A DNA stretch of 64,000 nt, taken from JAAUTT01 sp038213375 (lineage in GTDB: Bacteria; Bacteroidota; Bacteroidia; Bacteroidales; JAAUTT01). The stretch covers positions 127,507 through 191,506 of the forward strand of contig JBBQTB010000002.1 in assembly GCA_038213375.1 (NCBI GenBank). The letters run 5' to 3'. This document shows, piece by piece, positions 54,632 through 63,515 of the stretch (positions within the stretch are counted from its first letter, which is position 1; each line of letters starts with the position of its first letter). The notes under the pieces were generated by a model that was given only the letters and a program-made list of their open reading frames with translations, had not been told where the DNA came from and ran no database searches. The position numbers and the translations under genes were made by a program.

Positions 54632-56485
54632 TTAAGCTTTTAATTCTTCTTCCAACACATCTTCTTCTATGCGAAGGTTTTCGATGATAAAATCCTGACG
54701 TTCCGGAGTGTTTTTACCCATATAAAACTCGAGCAAGTCGGCCACATTATCAGCTTTGCGCAAAGTAACCGGTTCGAGCCGGATTGTTGCATTAATAAAA
54801 TGTTTGAATTCGTCGGGAGAGATTTCACCTAATCCCTTGAATCGGGTAATTTCCGGATTTGGGCCAAGTGATTTAACTGCAGCTTCGCGTTCCTGCGGAC
54901 TATAACAATAGGTAGTTTTTTTCTTATTTCGAACTCTAAATAAAGGTGTTTGCAGTATGTAAAGATGTCCGTTTTTTATCAGATCGGGGAAAAACTGAAG
55001 AAAGAAAGTGATCAGCAGCAACCGGATGTGCATTCCGTCAACATCAGCATCAGTGGCAATAACTACATGGTTGTATCGAAGTGTTTCTATGCCATCCTCA
55101 ATATCCAATGCAGCTTGGAGGAGGTTGAATTCTTCGTTTTCATACACTATTTTTTTTGTTAGTCCATAGGTATTCAATGGCTTACCTTTAAGGCTGAAGA
55201 CAGCCTGCGTATTGACATCGCGTGATTTAGTGATGGAGCCACTGGCTGAGTCGCCTTCCGTGATGAAAATAGTTGTTTCGAATCGTCTTTCCTCATCCGA
55301 ATTAAAACGAAGACGGCAATCACGAAGTTTACGGTTGTGCAAACTCACTTTTTTCGCCCTTTCCTTTGCCAGATTTTTGATACTGGCCATTGCCTTTCGT
55401 TCCTTTTCCGATTCGATGATTTTGCGAAGAAACGTTTCCGCAACATCAGGGTTGCGATGTAGAAAATTATCTAGTTCCTTCTTCAGAAAATCGTTGATAA
55501 AGTTCTTTACCGAAGGTCCGGCGATACCCATATCCTTTGAGCCAAGTTTTGTTTTGGTTTGAGATTCAAACACTGGTTCTTCAACCTTTATGCTCAAGGC
55601 ACAAATAATAGATGCGCGAATATCTGATGGGTCAAACTCTTTTTTGTAAAATTCGCGTACAACCCTTACAAATGCCTCACGAAAAGCTACAAGGTGAGTA
55701 CCTCCCTGGGTAGTATTTTGACCGTTTACAAAGCTGTAATACTCTTCACCGTATTGATTTCCATGGCATAAGGCTAACTCAATATCTTCTCCTTTTATGT
55801 GTATAATTGGGTATAAACCCGGACTGCTCATATTTTCGTTCAACAAATCGAGCAAGCCGTTTTTTGAGTAAAATTTTGTACCGTTAAAAAGCAGGGTTAA
55901 CCCGCTATTCAGGTAAACGTAGTTGCGACACATACGCTCCAGGTATTCTTCCATAAAATGGAAATTACCAAAGAGGGCTTCGTCGGCAGTAAAAACCACT
56001 TTGGTTCCGTTGGGTTTTTCAGTAGTCTCTTCCGGTGGGTTGTTTATGATATTTCCAGCACAGAACTCTGCATATTTGGTGCGACCTTCACGGAAACTTT
56101 GAATCATAAAATGCGATGATAGCGCATTTACTGCCTTAATACCAACTCCGTTCAAGCCTACTGATTTCTGGAAAACTTTGCTGTCATATTTGGCACCGGT
56201 ATTTATTTTCGAAGCTACATCAATAAGTTTTCCCAGAGGTATCCCACGCCCGTAATCCCTTATTTTTACCTGTCGCTCATTAACGGTTATCTCAATTACC
56301 TTGCCGGATCCCATCATGTATTCGTCAACGGAATTGTCGAGAACCTCTTTTACCAGAATATAAATGCCATCATCGGGCGAGGTGCCATCACCCAATTTAC
56401 CAATGTACATTCCGGGACGACGACGAATATGTACGTTCCATTCGAGAGTTTGGATACTGTCTTCGGAATAATTTGCAACTGTCAT
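54632..56485 (-). CDS. parE: DNA topoisomerase IV subunit B
   Basis: GHKL ATPase with EVLDNSVDEYM (Glu47, Asn51), DYGRGIPLGK (77-86) and VGLNGVGIKAVNALS near 109-123. The transducer domain and a TOPRIM domain follow (TEGDSASGS, DADVDGMHIR) with the metal-binding acidic residues. The 617-aa length lacks the extra insertion of gyrase B, and the neighbouring A subunit supports ParE. Transcribed leftward as first gene of parE-parC-aroK-cheW; a hairpin at 56525-56552 (CCCCTGT/ACAGGGG) sits just upstream of its start. Confidence 0.92.
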   Translation of the reverse strand: MTVANYSEDSIQTLEWNVHIRRRPGMYIGKLGDGTSPDDGIYILVKEVLDNSVDEYMMGSGKVIEITVNERQVKIRDYGRGIPLGKLIDVASKINTGAKYDSKVFQKSVGLNGVGIKAVNALSSHFMIQSFREGRTKYAEFCAGNIINNPPEETTEKPNGTKVVFTADEALFGNFHFMEEYLERMCRNYVYLNSGLTLLFNGTKFYSKNGLLDLLNENMSSPGLYPIIHIKGEDIELALCHGNQYGEEYYSFVNGQNTTQGGTHLVAFREAFVRVVREFYKKEFDPSDIRASIICALSIKVEEPVFESQTKTKLGSKDMGIAGPSVKNFINDFLKKELDNFLHRNPDVAETFLRKIIESEKERKAMASIKNLAKERAKKVSLHNRKLRDCRLRFNSDEERRFETTIFITEGDSASGSITKSRDVNTQAVFSLKGKPLNTYGLTKKIVYENEEFNLLQAALDIEDGIETLRYNHVVIATDADVDGMHIRLLLITFFLQFFPDLIKNGHLYILQTPLFRVRNKKKTTYCYSPQEREAAVKSLGPNPEITRFKGLGEISPDEFKHFINATIRLEPVTLRKADNVADLLEFYMGKNTPERQDFIIENLRIEEDVLEEELKA

Positions 56486-56933
56486 ACCTTATTAAATTTG
56501 GACAAAGATATATAAAACAAATGCCCCCTGTGAATGGACTTTTCAACAGGGGTGTTAATTGCCGGTTAATAAAAATGAAATGCTCTAATGCTCATTCATT
56601 AATAGGCAAAATCTTTTCCTGAAAGTGAAATTATGTGTTTACGCAGCTCAATACTTCGATCATGGTGTAAAAATTATTGATAACCAGCTTGTTGTAAAAT
56701 ATTACTGAAACAAAATATATATTTTTTTGTAATAATCAGTTTAATCTCCAAGTTCGCTTTAGCGTGTATCAAAAACCCGGAGAAGTTCGGTAATGCATTT
56801 GTAGCAGTCGGACTATATTGAAAGCATTCGTCATTGTTTTAGTTAAGTTCGTCAATATATTTTAACAAAGTAGAAAGAATCAAGTATCAAAAATAAGAAA
56901 CAGCAACCGACAACTTCCCCAAACTTCTATATT
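56486..56933. other. Intergenic, 448 bases, no gene seen
   Basis: Divergent region between parE and the Rhs fragments. It contains a hairpin (CCCCTGT at 56525-56531 with ACAGGGG at 56546-56552, extended by a few pairs) and AT-rich DNA. No ORF with coding character and no tRNA-like fold was seen. It presumably holds the parE promoter. Confidence 0.5.
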
Positions 56934-57332
56934 ATGAATTCTGTTAACATCCAAAATTCCGAAACCCGACAATTCTTGCTTAGTTCAACCAGGGCTATTA
57001 AACTTATCAATCATCGTCAAATCATTTTTGTTGAAGCTGATGACAATTATTCCATCTCGTGGTATGTGCGCGATGCCTCTGGCAACATACTGGCCACCTA
57101 CTATAAAGATGCCTCGACCGCCCAGCACCTCGACGAAGTCAACCTTTTTGGAGCCTCTCGCATTGGCATGGCACAGGCCAACACCAGCGGCACATTAAAC
57201 AAATACGTGTACGAACTATCCAACCACATAGGCAACTTACGTGCCACAGTATCCAAAGATGCAACCAGCACACTAAACCTGGAAAGCTATGCCGATTATT
57301 ACCCGTTTGGGATGACCATACCCGGCCGCTAA
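56934..57332 (+). pseudogene. Chimeric fragment: LytTR-like start fused to an Rhs core end, interrupted by a stop
   Basis: The first 42 residues (IKLINHRQIIFVEADDNYSI) resemble the beginning of a LytTR DNA-binding domain. From residue about 42 it becomes an Rhs core tip (SWYVRDASGNILATYYKD, LSNHIGNLRATVSKD, YYPFG). The frame hits TAA at 57330-57332, yet the codons beyond continue the Rhs core in the same frame to 58202. So this is either a nonsense-mutated Rhs tip or a relic of recombination into a LytTR gene. GC content of the Rhs part is higher than surrounding DNA, consistent with transfer. Confidence 0.6.
57056..57311 (+). repeat. Rhs-core direct repeat, copy A
   Basis: 256 bases aligning without gaps to 59309-59564. 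By eye about nine in ten bases match, with the centre nearly identical. Confidence 0.85.
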
Positions 57333-57401
57333 TCAACGCCATCCAAAGCTTATCGTTTTGGATACCAAGGGCAGTTCGCGGAAAAGGATGCGGAAACAGG
57401 G

Positions 57402-58202
57402 TTGAACCACTTTGAAGCACGGGATTACGATCAGAGATTGGGAAGGTGGCTTTGTCCTGATCCGGCTGGACAATACCATAGTCCATATTTGGGGATGGGG
57501 AATAATCCAGTGAGTTGGGTGGATCTGGATGGGAGATACGCCGAGTGGGTTGCTAATGCTTTATCTTGGCTTTTTGGGGGTGATATGGTTGTTCAAAGTG
57601 GGGATAGATATGGTATAAGATGGTTTGATCATGTTCCGGACGAAGTTTCATTTACCGATCAATATCAAGGACTTCCAAAAGGTCCAAAATTTGATGGTTG
57701 GTTTGATTGGGCTGCAACAAGTACCCAACCATCTAACCAAATGGTTGCAGATATGACTGGTAAAATTTGTACTGAGATGTTGCTTGCCCCTATTGCGGCA
57801 GAAGCAACAGTGATGGCCGCATCAATAAGTGCGGCTACAACTCCTTTAATTGTTGAAGGTGTAAAAACAGGTATAGCGGCTACATATGTTGGTTCACAGT
57901 ATGCTGCTGAAGGATATTTATACGCTGGATATAAATTTAATCCCTATAGGTTAATTCCTCGAAGCTCTGCTTCGATAAGAAAAGCTGTTCAAGTAATACC
58001 TCGACAGTTTTGCTGCGAGGTAGTTTATTTGGTTCAAACTTATCCAGTAGCCATGGGATTACTTGCAGGCTTTGGGAAACAAGGTGTAAAGACAGCTCTA
58101 GGGCCTGGAGCTGGTGATATTAAATTAGGAAATAGTAATGCTGACTTTTTTAGTAAATTGACAGATACTACATTATCATTTTGGAAACACATTAATCAAT
58201 AG
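57402..58202 (+). CDS. Rhs core end with candidate C-terminal toxin domain
   Basis: The first 45 residues are an Rhs-core end (FEARDYDQRLGRWLCPDPAG, NPVSWVDLDG); sequence after the core is variable, as in polymorphic toxins. The C-terminal part (about 45-266) has hydrophobic, Ala-rich stretches near 125-170 that could be membrane-active; I do not recognise the domain. The ORF opens with TTG at 57402, but the frame is open back to 57333, directly after the TAA that ends the previous fragment. Probably the second half of a broken gene, or an orphan toxin tip. A small two-helix gene follows. Confidence 0.6.
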   Translation: MNHFEARDYDQRLGRWLCPDPAGQYHSPYLGMGNNPVSWVDLDGRYAEWVANALSWLFGGDMVVQSGDRYGIRWFDHVPDEVSFTDQYQGLPKGPKFDGWFDWAATSTQPSNQMVADMTGKICTEMLLAPIAAEATVMAASISAATTPLIVEGVKTGIAATYVGSQYAAEGYLYAGYKFNPYRLIPRSSASIRKAVQVIPRQFCCEVVYLVQTYPVAMGLLAGFGKQGVKTALGPGAGDIKLGNSNADFFSKLTDTTLSFWKHINQ

Positions 58203-58269
58203 CTGTTTTGCAAAAAAACTGATATTGAAACAGGACTGGGATATAGGGTATTAAATAATTACGTAAAAA

Positions 58270-58512
58270 ATGCAAAAAAAGAGATTGATAAAAATTTATT
58301 TGGTACTTTGGATTTTTATTACATTATTTTTAGTGATAATTTATAAAAAAACAGGTTTTTATGTTGTGTCGTCATATGACCTGAATGATGGAAATTCAGT
58401 TGATTGGGGTATAGTATTTAATCATTTGCCTCAAATTTTTTTAGCAAGTTTAATAATATCAGTTTTAGGATTTTATTTTGAATGGAAAATGAAGAATAAA
58501 AAAGAAGAGTAA
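58270..58512 (+). CDS. Small two-helix membrane protein, candidate immunity protein
   Basis: Eighty residues with two hydrophobic segments (about 7-25 and 52-69) and a charged C-terminus (KMKNKKEE). No family recognised. Position directly after a toxin-like Rhs tip matches where immunity genes lie, and the membrane location would suit a toxin with hydrophobic stretches. This function is inference; expression is unproven. Confidence 0.5.
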   Translation: MQKKRLIKIYLVLWIFITLFLVIIYKKTGFYVVSSYDLNDGNSVDWGIVFNHLPQIFLASLIISVLGFYFEWKMKNKKEE

Positions 58513-58586
58513 TTGCCAGATTAGCAGTAGCTTGCAACAAAATACAGAGTGGATCGGCAAAGCATTTGCTTTGACGGAAAATAACA

Positions 58587-58764
58587 AAACACCTCACCCT
58601 GCCCTCTCCTCAAAGAGAGGATAAGTGCTCCGAAATAAAGGGGGGTGAGGAAAGTGAAGTTTTTTGGATACAAAGAATGGAAGGAACGGTAAAAATGAAT
58701 GGGGACTAAATATAGCGTAGGGACGGCTCCCTCTCTTTGAGGAGAGGGCTGGGGTGAGGTGTTT
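58587..58764. repeat. 178-bp element with long inverted ends (MITE-like or palindromic repeat)
   Basis: The left arm (58587-58620, CACCTCACCCTGCCCTCTCC near its outer end) is matched in reverse complement by 58730-58764 with one inserted base and a single substitution region. The GC-rich ends differ sharply from the AT-rich surroundings. Between them are about 110 bases without coding character. The Rhs fragment begins 6 bases past its right end. Repeats of this type recur in Bacteroidota genomes; I recall but cannot verify that here. Confidence 0.7.
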
Positions 58765-58769
58765 AACGT

Positions 58770-59840
58770 TTGAAACGACACTTGCAAAACAAAATGAGAA
58801 TAGTTGAAATACATGTCGGAGTAAATGAAGTATTAGGAGGCGCACAAACATGTGCCTACCAATATACTTACAATAACCACAACTGGTTAACACAGGCCAA
58901 CTTTGGCACCGTAACCGGCTCAGCATTTGCCATTGACCCTGCCGGGAAATTTCAGGAAGGTGGATTGCAGTACGATGCCAATGGCAACATTACCAGCCTC
59001 ATTCGCAATGCCGCCTCGGCCATGGATAATCTCGCCTATACCTACCTGCCCAATTCCAATAAACTGGATTATGTTACAGACCAGGTTGGAACCTCCGGCG
59101 TAACCGACGATATTACATCGCAAACCACCGGCAATTATGCCTACAACGCCATTGGCCAGCTTAGCGGCAACATAAAGGACAACCAATTTTTTACCTACGA
59201 TGTTTACGGCCATGTAAGCACCATTAAAAAAAGCGATGGCTCCACATGGGCTGCAAATACTTACGACGACAAAGGGTTCCGCATAAAGAAAACCGATGGA
59301 GTCGCCACCTCGTGGTATGTGCGCGATGCATCGGGCAATATACTGGCTACCTACTATAAAGATGCCACCAATCCCGTGCATCTCAATGAAATAAACCTGT
59401 TTGGAGCCTCTCGCATTGGCATGGCACAGGCCAACACCAGCGGTACATTAAACAAATACGTGTACGAACTATCCAACCACCTAGGCAACTTACGTGCCAC
59501 AGTACCCAAAGATGCAACCAGCACACTAAACCTGGAAAGCTACTCCGATTATTACCCATTTGGGTTGCAATATAGCCCGGTTGCACCTGATAACGATAAT
59601 AAGTATCTTTACAATGGAAAGGAATTGCAAAGTAAGGAGTTTGGGGTTACTGGTTTGAATTGGTTGGATTATGGAAAACGTTTTTATGATCCGCAAATAG
59701 GACGGCGGCATAATGTTGACCCTATTTTTGAGAAAGCATTTGATTTGACCCCATATAGATATGCGCAAAATAATCCTATCAGAATTTTTGATCCAAATGG
59801 AATACATGATTTTTTTGATTTTAATGGTAACTTAATTTGA
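58770..59840 (+). CDS. 5'-truncated Rhs repeat/core protein fragment
   Basis: Rhs/YD-type repeats from about residue 28 (YQYTYNNHNWL, LQYDANGNITSL, YAYNAIGQLSGN, FFTYDVYGHVSTIKK), then the Rhs core (WYVRDASGN to DPQIGRRHNVDP and NPIRIFDPNG). Full-length Bacteroidota Rhs proteins are far longer, so the front is missing. The ORF begins with TTG at 58770, just past the 178-bp palindromic element; the first 27 residues are not Rhs-like. A stop after GNLI at 59838 lies right where a variable toxin domain should begin; the apparent toxin is in another frame downstream. Confidence 0.7.
   Translation: MKRHLQNKMRIVEIHVGVNEVLGGAQTCAYQYTYNNHNWLTQANFGTVTGSAFAIDPAGKFQEGGLQYDANGNITSLIRNAASAMDNLAYTYLPNSNKLDYVTDQVGTSGVTDDITSQTTGNYAYNAIGQLSGNIKDNQFFTYDVYGHVSTIKKSDGSTWAANTYDDKGFRIKKTDGVATSWYVRDASGNILATYYKDATNPVHLNEINLFGASRIGMAQANTSGTLNKYVYELSNHLGNLRATVPKDATSTLNLESYSDYYPFGLQYSPVAPDNDNKYLYNGKELQSKEFGVTGLNWLDYGKRFYDPQIGRRHNVDPIFEKAFDLTPYRYAQNNPIRIFDPNGIHDFFDFNGNLI
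59309..59564 (+). repeat. Rhs-core direct repeat, copy B
   Basis: Gap-free partner of 57056-57311, 2.25 kb downstream. The pair could recombine and delete the intervening toxin/immunity genes and palindromic element. Confidence 0.85.
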
Positions 59841-59869
59841 AGAGCTCATGAAGGCAATGCAATACATTT

Positions 59870-60448
59870 GTGTACAGCTTTTTAAGTGTTTTTAATGTAA
59901 TATATAATGTTGGTATTAACAAATACAGGAATGGAGAGATAAATTGGAGTACTATAAATCAAGTTCTATCTATGTATTCTGTGCCCTTAAATGATTTGGA
60001 AGTAAGCATACATTCAAAAGCACTCCTAGGAGCTATTTGGCAGAATTATCTTGATTTAGGGTATGGCCCAAGTAAAGTGAATCATCTTAGTCTTATTGAA
60101 TCTAGCGATTGTGGATGCGCTGCTCAAAGTACTCATCCAGGAAATTATGAATTTGCTTATGAAAATAATAGAATACTTCCTTATATTCAAAACTCAGATG
60201 ATATAAAGAGTTTATGGAATCATGAATATTACCATAGGAATTTTCAAATAGGATGTACTGATCAAGATCAATCTAAAAGTGGACGCTCTACCCATGTTGA
60301 AGCATTTTATTATGAAGTGTCACAACCTGTGTGGGGAAATACTTCTAATGCATTTAAGCGGGATGAGGAGACTATAATATTTCTAATGATGATTTGGAGC
60401 ATTGTAAGCCATTGTTTGAGCAACAATTGGGGGGAACCTTCGAGTTAA
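59870..60448 (+). CDS. Candidate metallopeptidase toxin domain (HExxH), out of frame with Rhs core
   Basis: An HEYYH motif (residues 118-122) gives a zinc-metallopeptidase signature, with a possible third ligand in HVEAFYYE (Glu144 or Glu149). The 192-residue sequence has no signal peptide and is not otherwise recognised. It starts at GTG 59870, about 30 bases after the Rhs stop, but two frames off, so a frameshift probably separated it from the core. Such C-terminal peptidase toxins occur in Rhs systems. Whether it is produced now is unclear; an Rhs-less expression is possible. Confidence 0.55.
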   Translation: MYSFLSVFNVIYNVGINKYRNGEINWSTINQVLSMYSVPLNDLEVSIHSKALLGAIWQNYLDLGYGPSKVNHLSLIESSDCGCAAQSTHPGNYEFAYENNRILPYIQNSDDIKSLWNHEYYHRNFQIGCTDQDQSKSGRSTHVEAFYYEVSQPVWGNTSNAFKRDEETIIFLMMIWSIVSHCLSNNWGEPSS

Positions 60449-60460
60449 ATAATAACACTT

Positions 60461-61018
60461 ATGAATATACTGATAATGAATAAAAAATCATATGTTATTT
60501 GGATAAAAACACTATTATTAATAGCCATAATGGGTTGTCACAATATCTCACCAAAACAACCACCATTTGAACAAATTTTGATAAAGTCAAAATATACTCA
60601 GAATTTAATAAATCATGATAGTCATGGTTTTAAAAAAATGTATTTTATTTTACAAATTATTAATAATACAATGGATTCTGTAAGTGTTTCAATTTTAAAA
60701 AAAAATCAAGAAAATTATGTTAGCTATTACAATTTAACATTTCCCAAAAATGGAATTGGTTTTAAAAACACAGAAGCTTTATATTGTTATTTTAATAAAG
60801 ACTTCATTATTGTGCCACCAAATAAAAGTTTCAAGCTCACATTGTTTTGCAATCTTAATACTTTTGATAATGAACAATCCTTAAATAAAGTAAAATATAT
60901 TTTTAAAAACGCAAAAATAAGTTACGATGTAAGTTTGAAAATTACAAATTATAACTTTAATGATTCTAGTTACAAATTAATTAAACAAAGTTCTAAATAT
61001 TCACTTGAATTAAATTAG
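60461..61018 (+). CDS. Hypothetical lipoprotein, candidate immunity protein
   Basis: An N-terminal hydrophobic leader ends in IAIMGC (lipobox), so the mature protein is likely membrane-anchored. The 150-residue mature part is Asn/Lys-rich with beta-strand character and no known motif. It starts 12 bases after the HExxH candidate's stop, in the place expected for an immunity gene. An in-frame ATG at 60476 is an equally good start. Immunity function is inference. Confidence 0.55.
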   Translation: MNILIMNKKSYVIWIKTLLLIAIMGCHNISPKQPPFEQILIKSKYTQNLINHDSHGFKKMYFILQIINNTMDSVSVSILKKNQENYVSYYNLTFPKNGIGFKNTEALYCYFNKDFIIVPPNKSFKLTLFCNLNTFDNEQSLNKVKYIFKNAKISYDVSLKITNYNFNDSSYKLIKQSSKYSLELN

Positions 61019-61110
61019 TCGTAGAAATTGGGAAATTTATAGTAAAATTTATCTTATAATTGATTATTTATTTAAATTAATGATTAAAATATTGTAACCA
61101 TCCATTTCAA

Positions 61111-63312
61111 ATGAAAACTATTATTCTTCTTTTAATACTATCAGTTCTTTGTATTAGTTGTAATAGTACTGACCGAAAAGTCGAAAACATCCGGACCTTT
61201 ACTAAAGTATATGGATATGTCCGATGGTTTTATCCAGGGGATGAGGCTTCTTCCATTGATTGGAATAGATTTGCTGTTTACGGAATACAAAAGGTTGAAA
61301 ATGCCAGAAATCAAAAGGAGCTTAAAAACATCCTGCAGGAATTATTTAAACCTATTGCTCCAGCGCTGATCATTGATGATACAACTCTTGTTAAAAATTT
61401 CGATATTAAGAGTATTACTCCACTCGATACGTCGCTTAATAAACCTGTTTATTGGTTGCATTATGGCGTTTACCTGGGAGATAAAAGCAATATCTATAAA
61501 AGTATGAGAATTAATAAGGATACCACATGGCGAAACCATATTTGCCTGCTAAACGGGTTGTCAGATATTTCAAAATATTTGGGTAAAGAGATGAAGATTG
61601 TAGCAACAATGAAGTCTTGTGCAAATACTGAAGGAAAGATTTTTCTTGTTGCTAACTCAATAAAATATATATTCTTGGACTATATAGATATCTTGTGTAG
61701 AAAAGGAAATATCTTTAATATTAAAGATGAATGGGGGAAATATGAGATTGCTTTTAGGGTAAATCAAAATGACACTTATTTAGCATTTGGGATAGGTATT
61801 GATAAAGCAGCAGGAGTTTACTTGTCAGATATTACCTTGATGTTAAACGAGGACAATATCTGGAAACCAGTTAAAACATTTAATTTAGATATGGATGAAA
61901 TGAGTTGGGAGACAAATGACTTTTCATTTGATTTTACATCAAACGACAAACAGCAAATAAAGAATAAACATGTTATCAAGATAGTTCCCAAAGCACCAAC
62001 AAATACTACAAGTATAGGGAGCTACATCAGAAAAAATATCGGGAATAATTTAATTTGTGAAATGCCACTTGCTTTATATAGTAATAAGAAACATACATTT
62101 CCGGTTTCAGATACTCTGTCATTAAAAAGTCTAAAGGAACAACTGTCTCAAATATCAGACTCAACTCTAAATACAGGAAATATTGGTGTCAGGTTAGCCA
62201 ATGTTATAATTGCATGGAATGTATTTCAACATTTTTATCCATACTTTGATGTAATTCATATAGACTGGGATAAAGAATTATCTATTGCATTATCAAATGC
62301 TTATAACAGCTTTACAAATATTGATGATTATAAGAACCTGAGTCAAATGGTGGCTAAACTGGAAGATGGACATGGATGGGTTAATAATGAGAAAATTGAT
62401 CAGTGGGCTCCTCCTTTTTCTATTGCCTTTATTGAAAACAGGATTGTTGTTAAAGCTTCGGACTCTCCATTATTTCTAAAAGGGGACATTATTGAAAACA
62501 TTGATGGGCGAAATGCAAAAGAAGAGTTAATACAACAGGAAAGATATATTTCCGGTTCACCACAGTTAAAAAGGTATAGAGCATTAAACATGTTTGGTTC
62601 CGATTTCGCTCAGAGTAAAGCAACGATAATTTTAAAAAGAAATAATGAAGAACATAAAATTGAAGTAATCCGTTCGTTAAAGTGCAACTTATATTTTAAT
62701 AATTTGGGATATGGTGAATTTAAAGGCATAGACGTTGGGGGTGGAATTTATTACGAAAATACCTTAAATAATTTTTTCAATATAGAAAGTGAAAACATGG
62801 CAAAAGCAAAAGGAGTTATTGTTTCCTCAATGTTTGATCATGTTTCTGAATTAATTCCTCATATTATACACGAACCTGTTTGGAGTCCTATATGGAATTA
62901 CCCAGTAACTACATATCCTGACAGAGAGAATACATTCTACTATAAGAGGAGATGGAAAATAAATCCTCAAATGCCATTTATAGACGCAAAATTCGCTTTT
63001 ATTAAAGAACCATATAATGTGAGTTTTGCAGAAACTTTAGTTGATATTATTGATCATTATAAACTTGGTAATTTAATAGGTGATACCACAGCAGGAACTA
63101 ATGGGAATGCTAATATAATCCCTCTTATGGGAGGTTATTCCATAAGTTGGACAGGTATGCAAGTATTAAAACACGATGGCTCACAACTCCATTTAATTGG
63201 TTATAGACCTGACTATCCTGTAAATCGAACAATTAAAGCCATTAAAGAGGATAGGGATGAATATATTGAAAAAGCCAAAGAAGTGCTATTGAAGGAAATT
63301 AAAAACTATTAA
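61111..63312 (+). CDS. S41-family (Tsp/CtpA-like) peptidase lipoprotein, 733 aa
   Basis: Signal ends LCISC (lipobox). The region about 355-430 (RLANVIIAWNVFQHFYPYF, MVAKLEDGHGWV) is the helical N-terminal part of S41 tricorn-core-type peptidases. A PDZ-like segment follows (ENIDGRNAKEELI). The catalytic Ser638 lies in NVSFAETL, next to LIGDTTAGTNGN. Such enzymes cleave peptides in the periplasm or at the cell surface; substrate unknown. The N-terminal 350 residues contain a beta-rich module absent from shorter CtpA proteins. It follows the small lipoprotein with a 90-base gap, no obvious shared function. Confidence 0.85.
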   Translation: MKTIILLLILSVLCISCNSTDRKVENIRTFTKVYGYVRWFYPGDEASSIDWNRFAVYGIQKVENARNQKELKNILQELFKPIAPALIIDDTTLVKNFDIKSITPLDTSLNKPVYWLHYGVYLGDKSNIYKSMRINKDTTWRNHICLLNGLSDISKYLGKEMKIVATMKSCANTEGKIFLVANSIKYIFLDYIDILCRKGNIFNIKDEWGKYEIAFRVNQNDTYLAFGIGIDKAAGVYLSDITLMLNEDNIWKPVKTFNLDMDEMSWETNDFSFDFTSNDKQQIKNKHVIKIVPKAPTNTTSIGSYIRKNIGNNLICEMPLALYSNKKHTFPVSDTLSLKSLKEQLSQISDSTLNTGNIGVRLANVIIAWNVFQHFYPYFDVIHIDWDKELSIALSNAYNSFTNIDDYKNLSQMVAKLEDGHGWVNNEKIDQWAPPFSIAFIENRIVVKASDSPLFLKGDIIENIDGRNAKEELIQQERYISGSPQLKRYRALNMFGSDFAQSKATIILKRNNEEHKIEVIRSLKCNLYFNNLGYGEFKGIDVGGGIYYENTLNNFFNIESENMAKAKGVIVSSMFDHVSELIPHIIHEPVWSPIWNYPVTTYPDRENTFYYKRRWKINPQMPFIDAKFAFIKEPYNVSFAETLVDIIDHYKLGNLIGDTTAGTNGNANIIPLMGGYSISWTGMQVLKHDGSQLHLIGYRPDYPVNRTIKAIKEDRDEYIEKAKEVLLKEIKNY

Positions 63313-63515
63313 TAAATTTAGTTTAAGAGAATTGGGATTATACATCATCAGAAATATCACATTATCTTACTGTCAGATTATTAATTATATAAACTGTTGA
63401 TTCTAGAAAATTGCTCATAATCAGGAATTAATTTGGAGTAAATCATTTTTGACCTCCTCTTAAGCTATACTGTTACAAAAAAGCAATATTCATTTATATT
63501 AACCACGAAAGCTAT

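Noticed and set aside
58521..58926. Minus-strand open frames across the palindromic element
   Set aside because: They run through the inverted-repeat arms, so their sequence is dictated by the repeat.
58920..59381. Open frame of 153 residues on the minus strand
   Set aside because: Antisense to Rhs repeats; glycine-rich composition arises from the Rhs codons.
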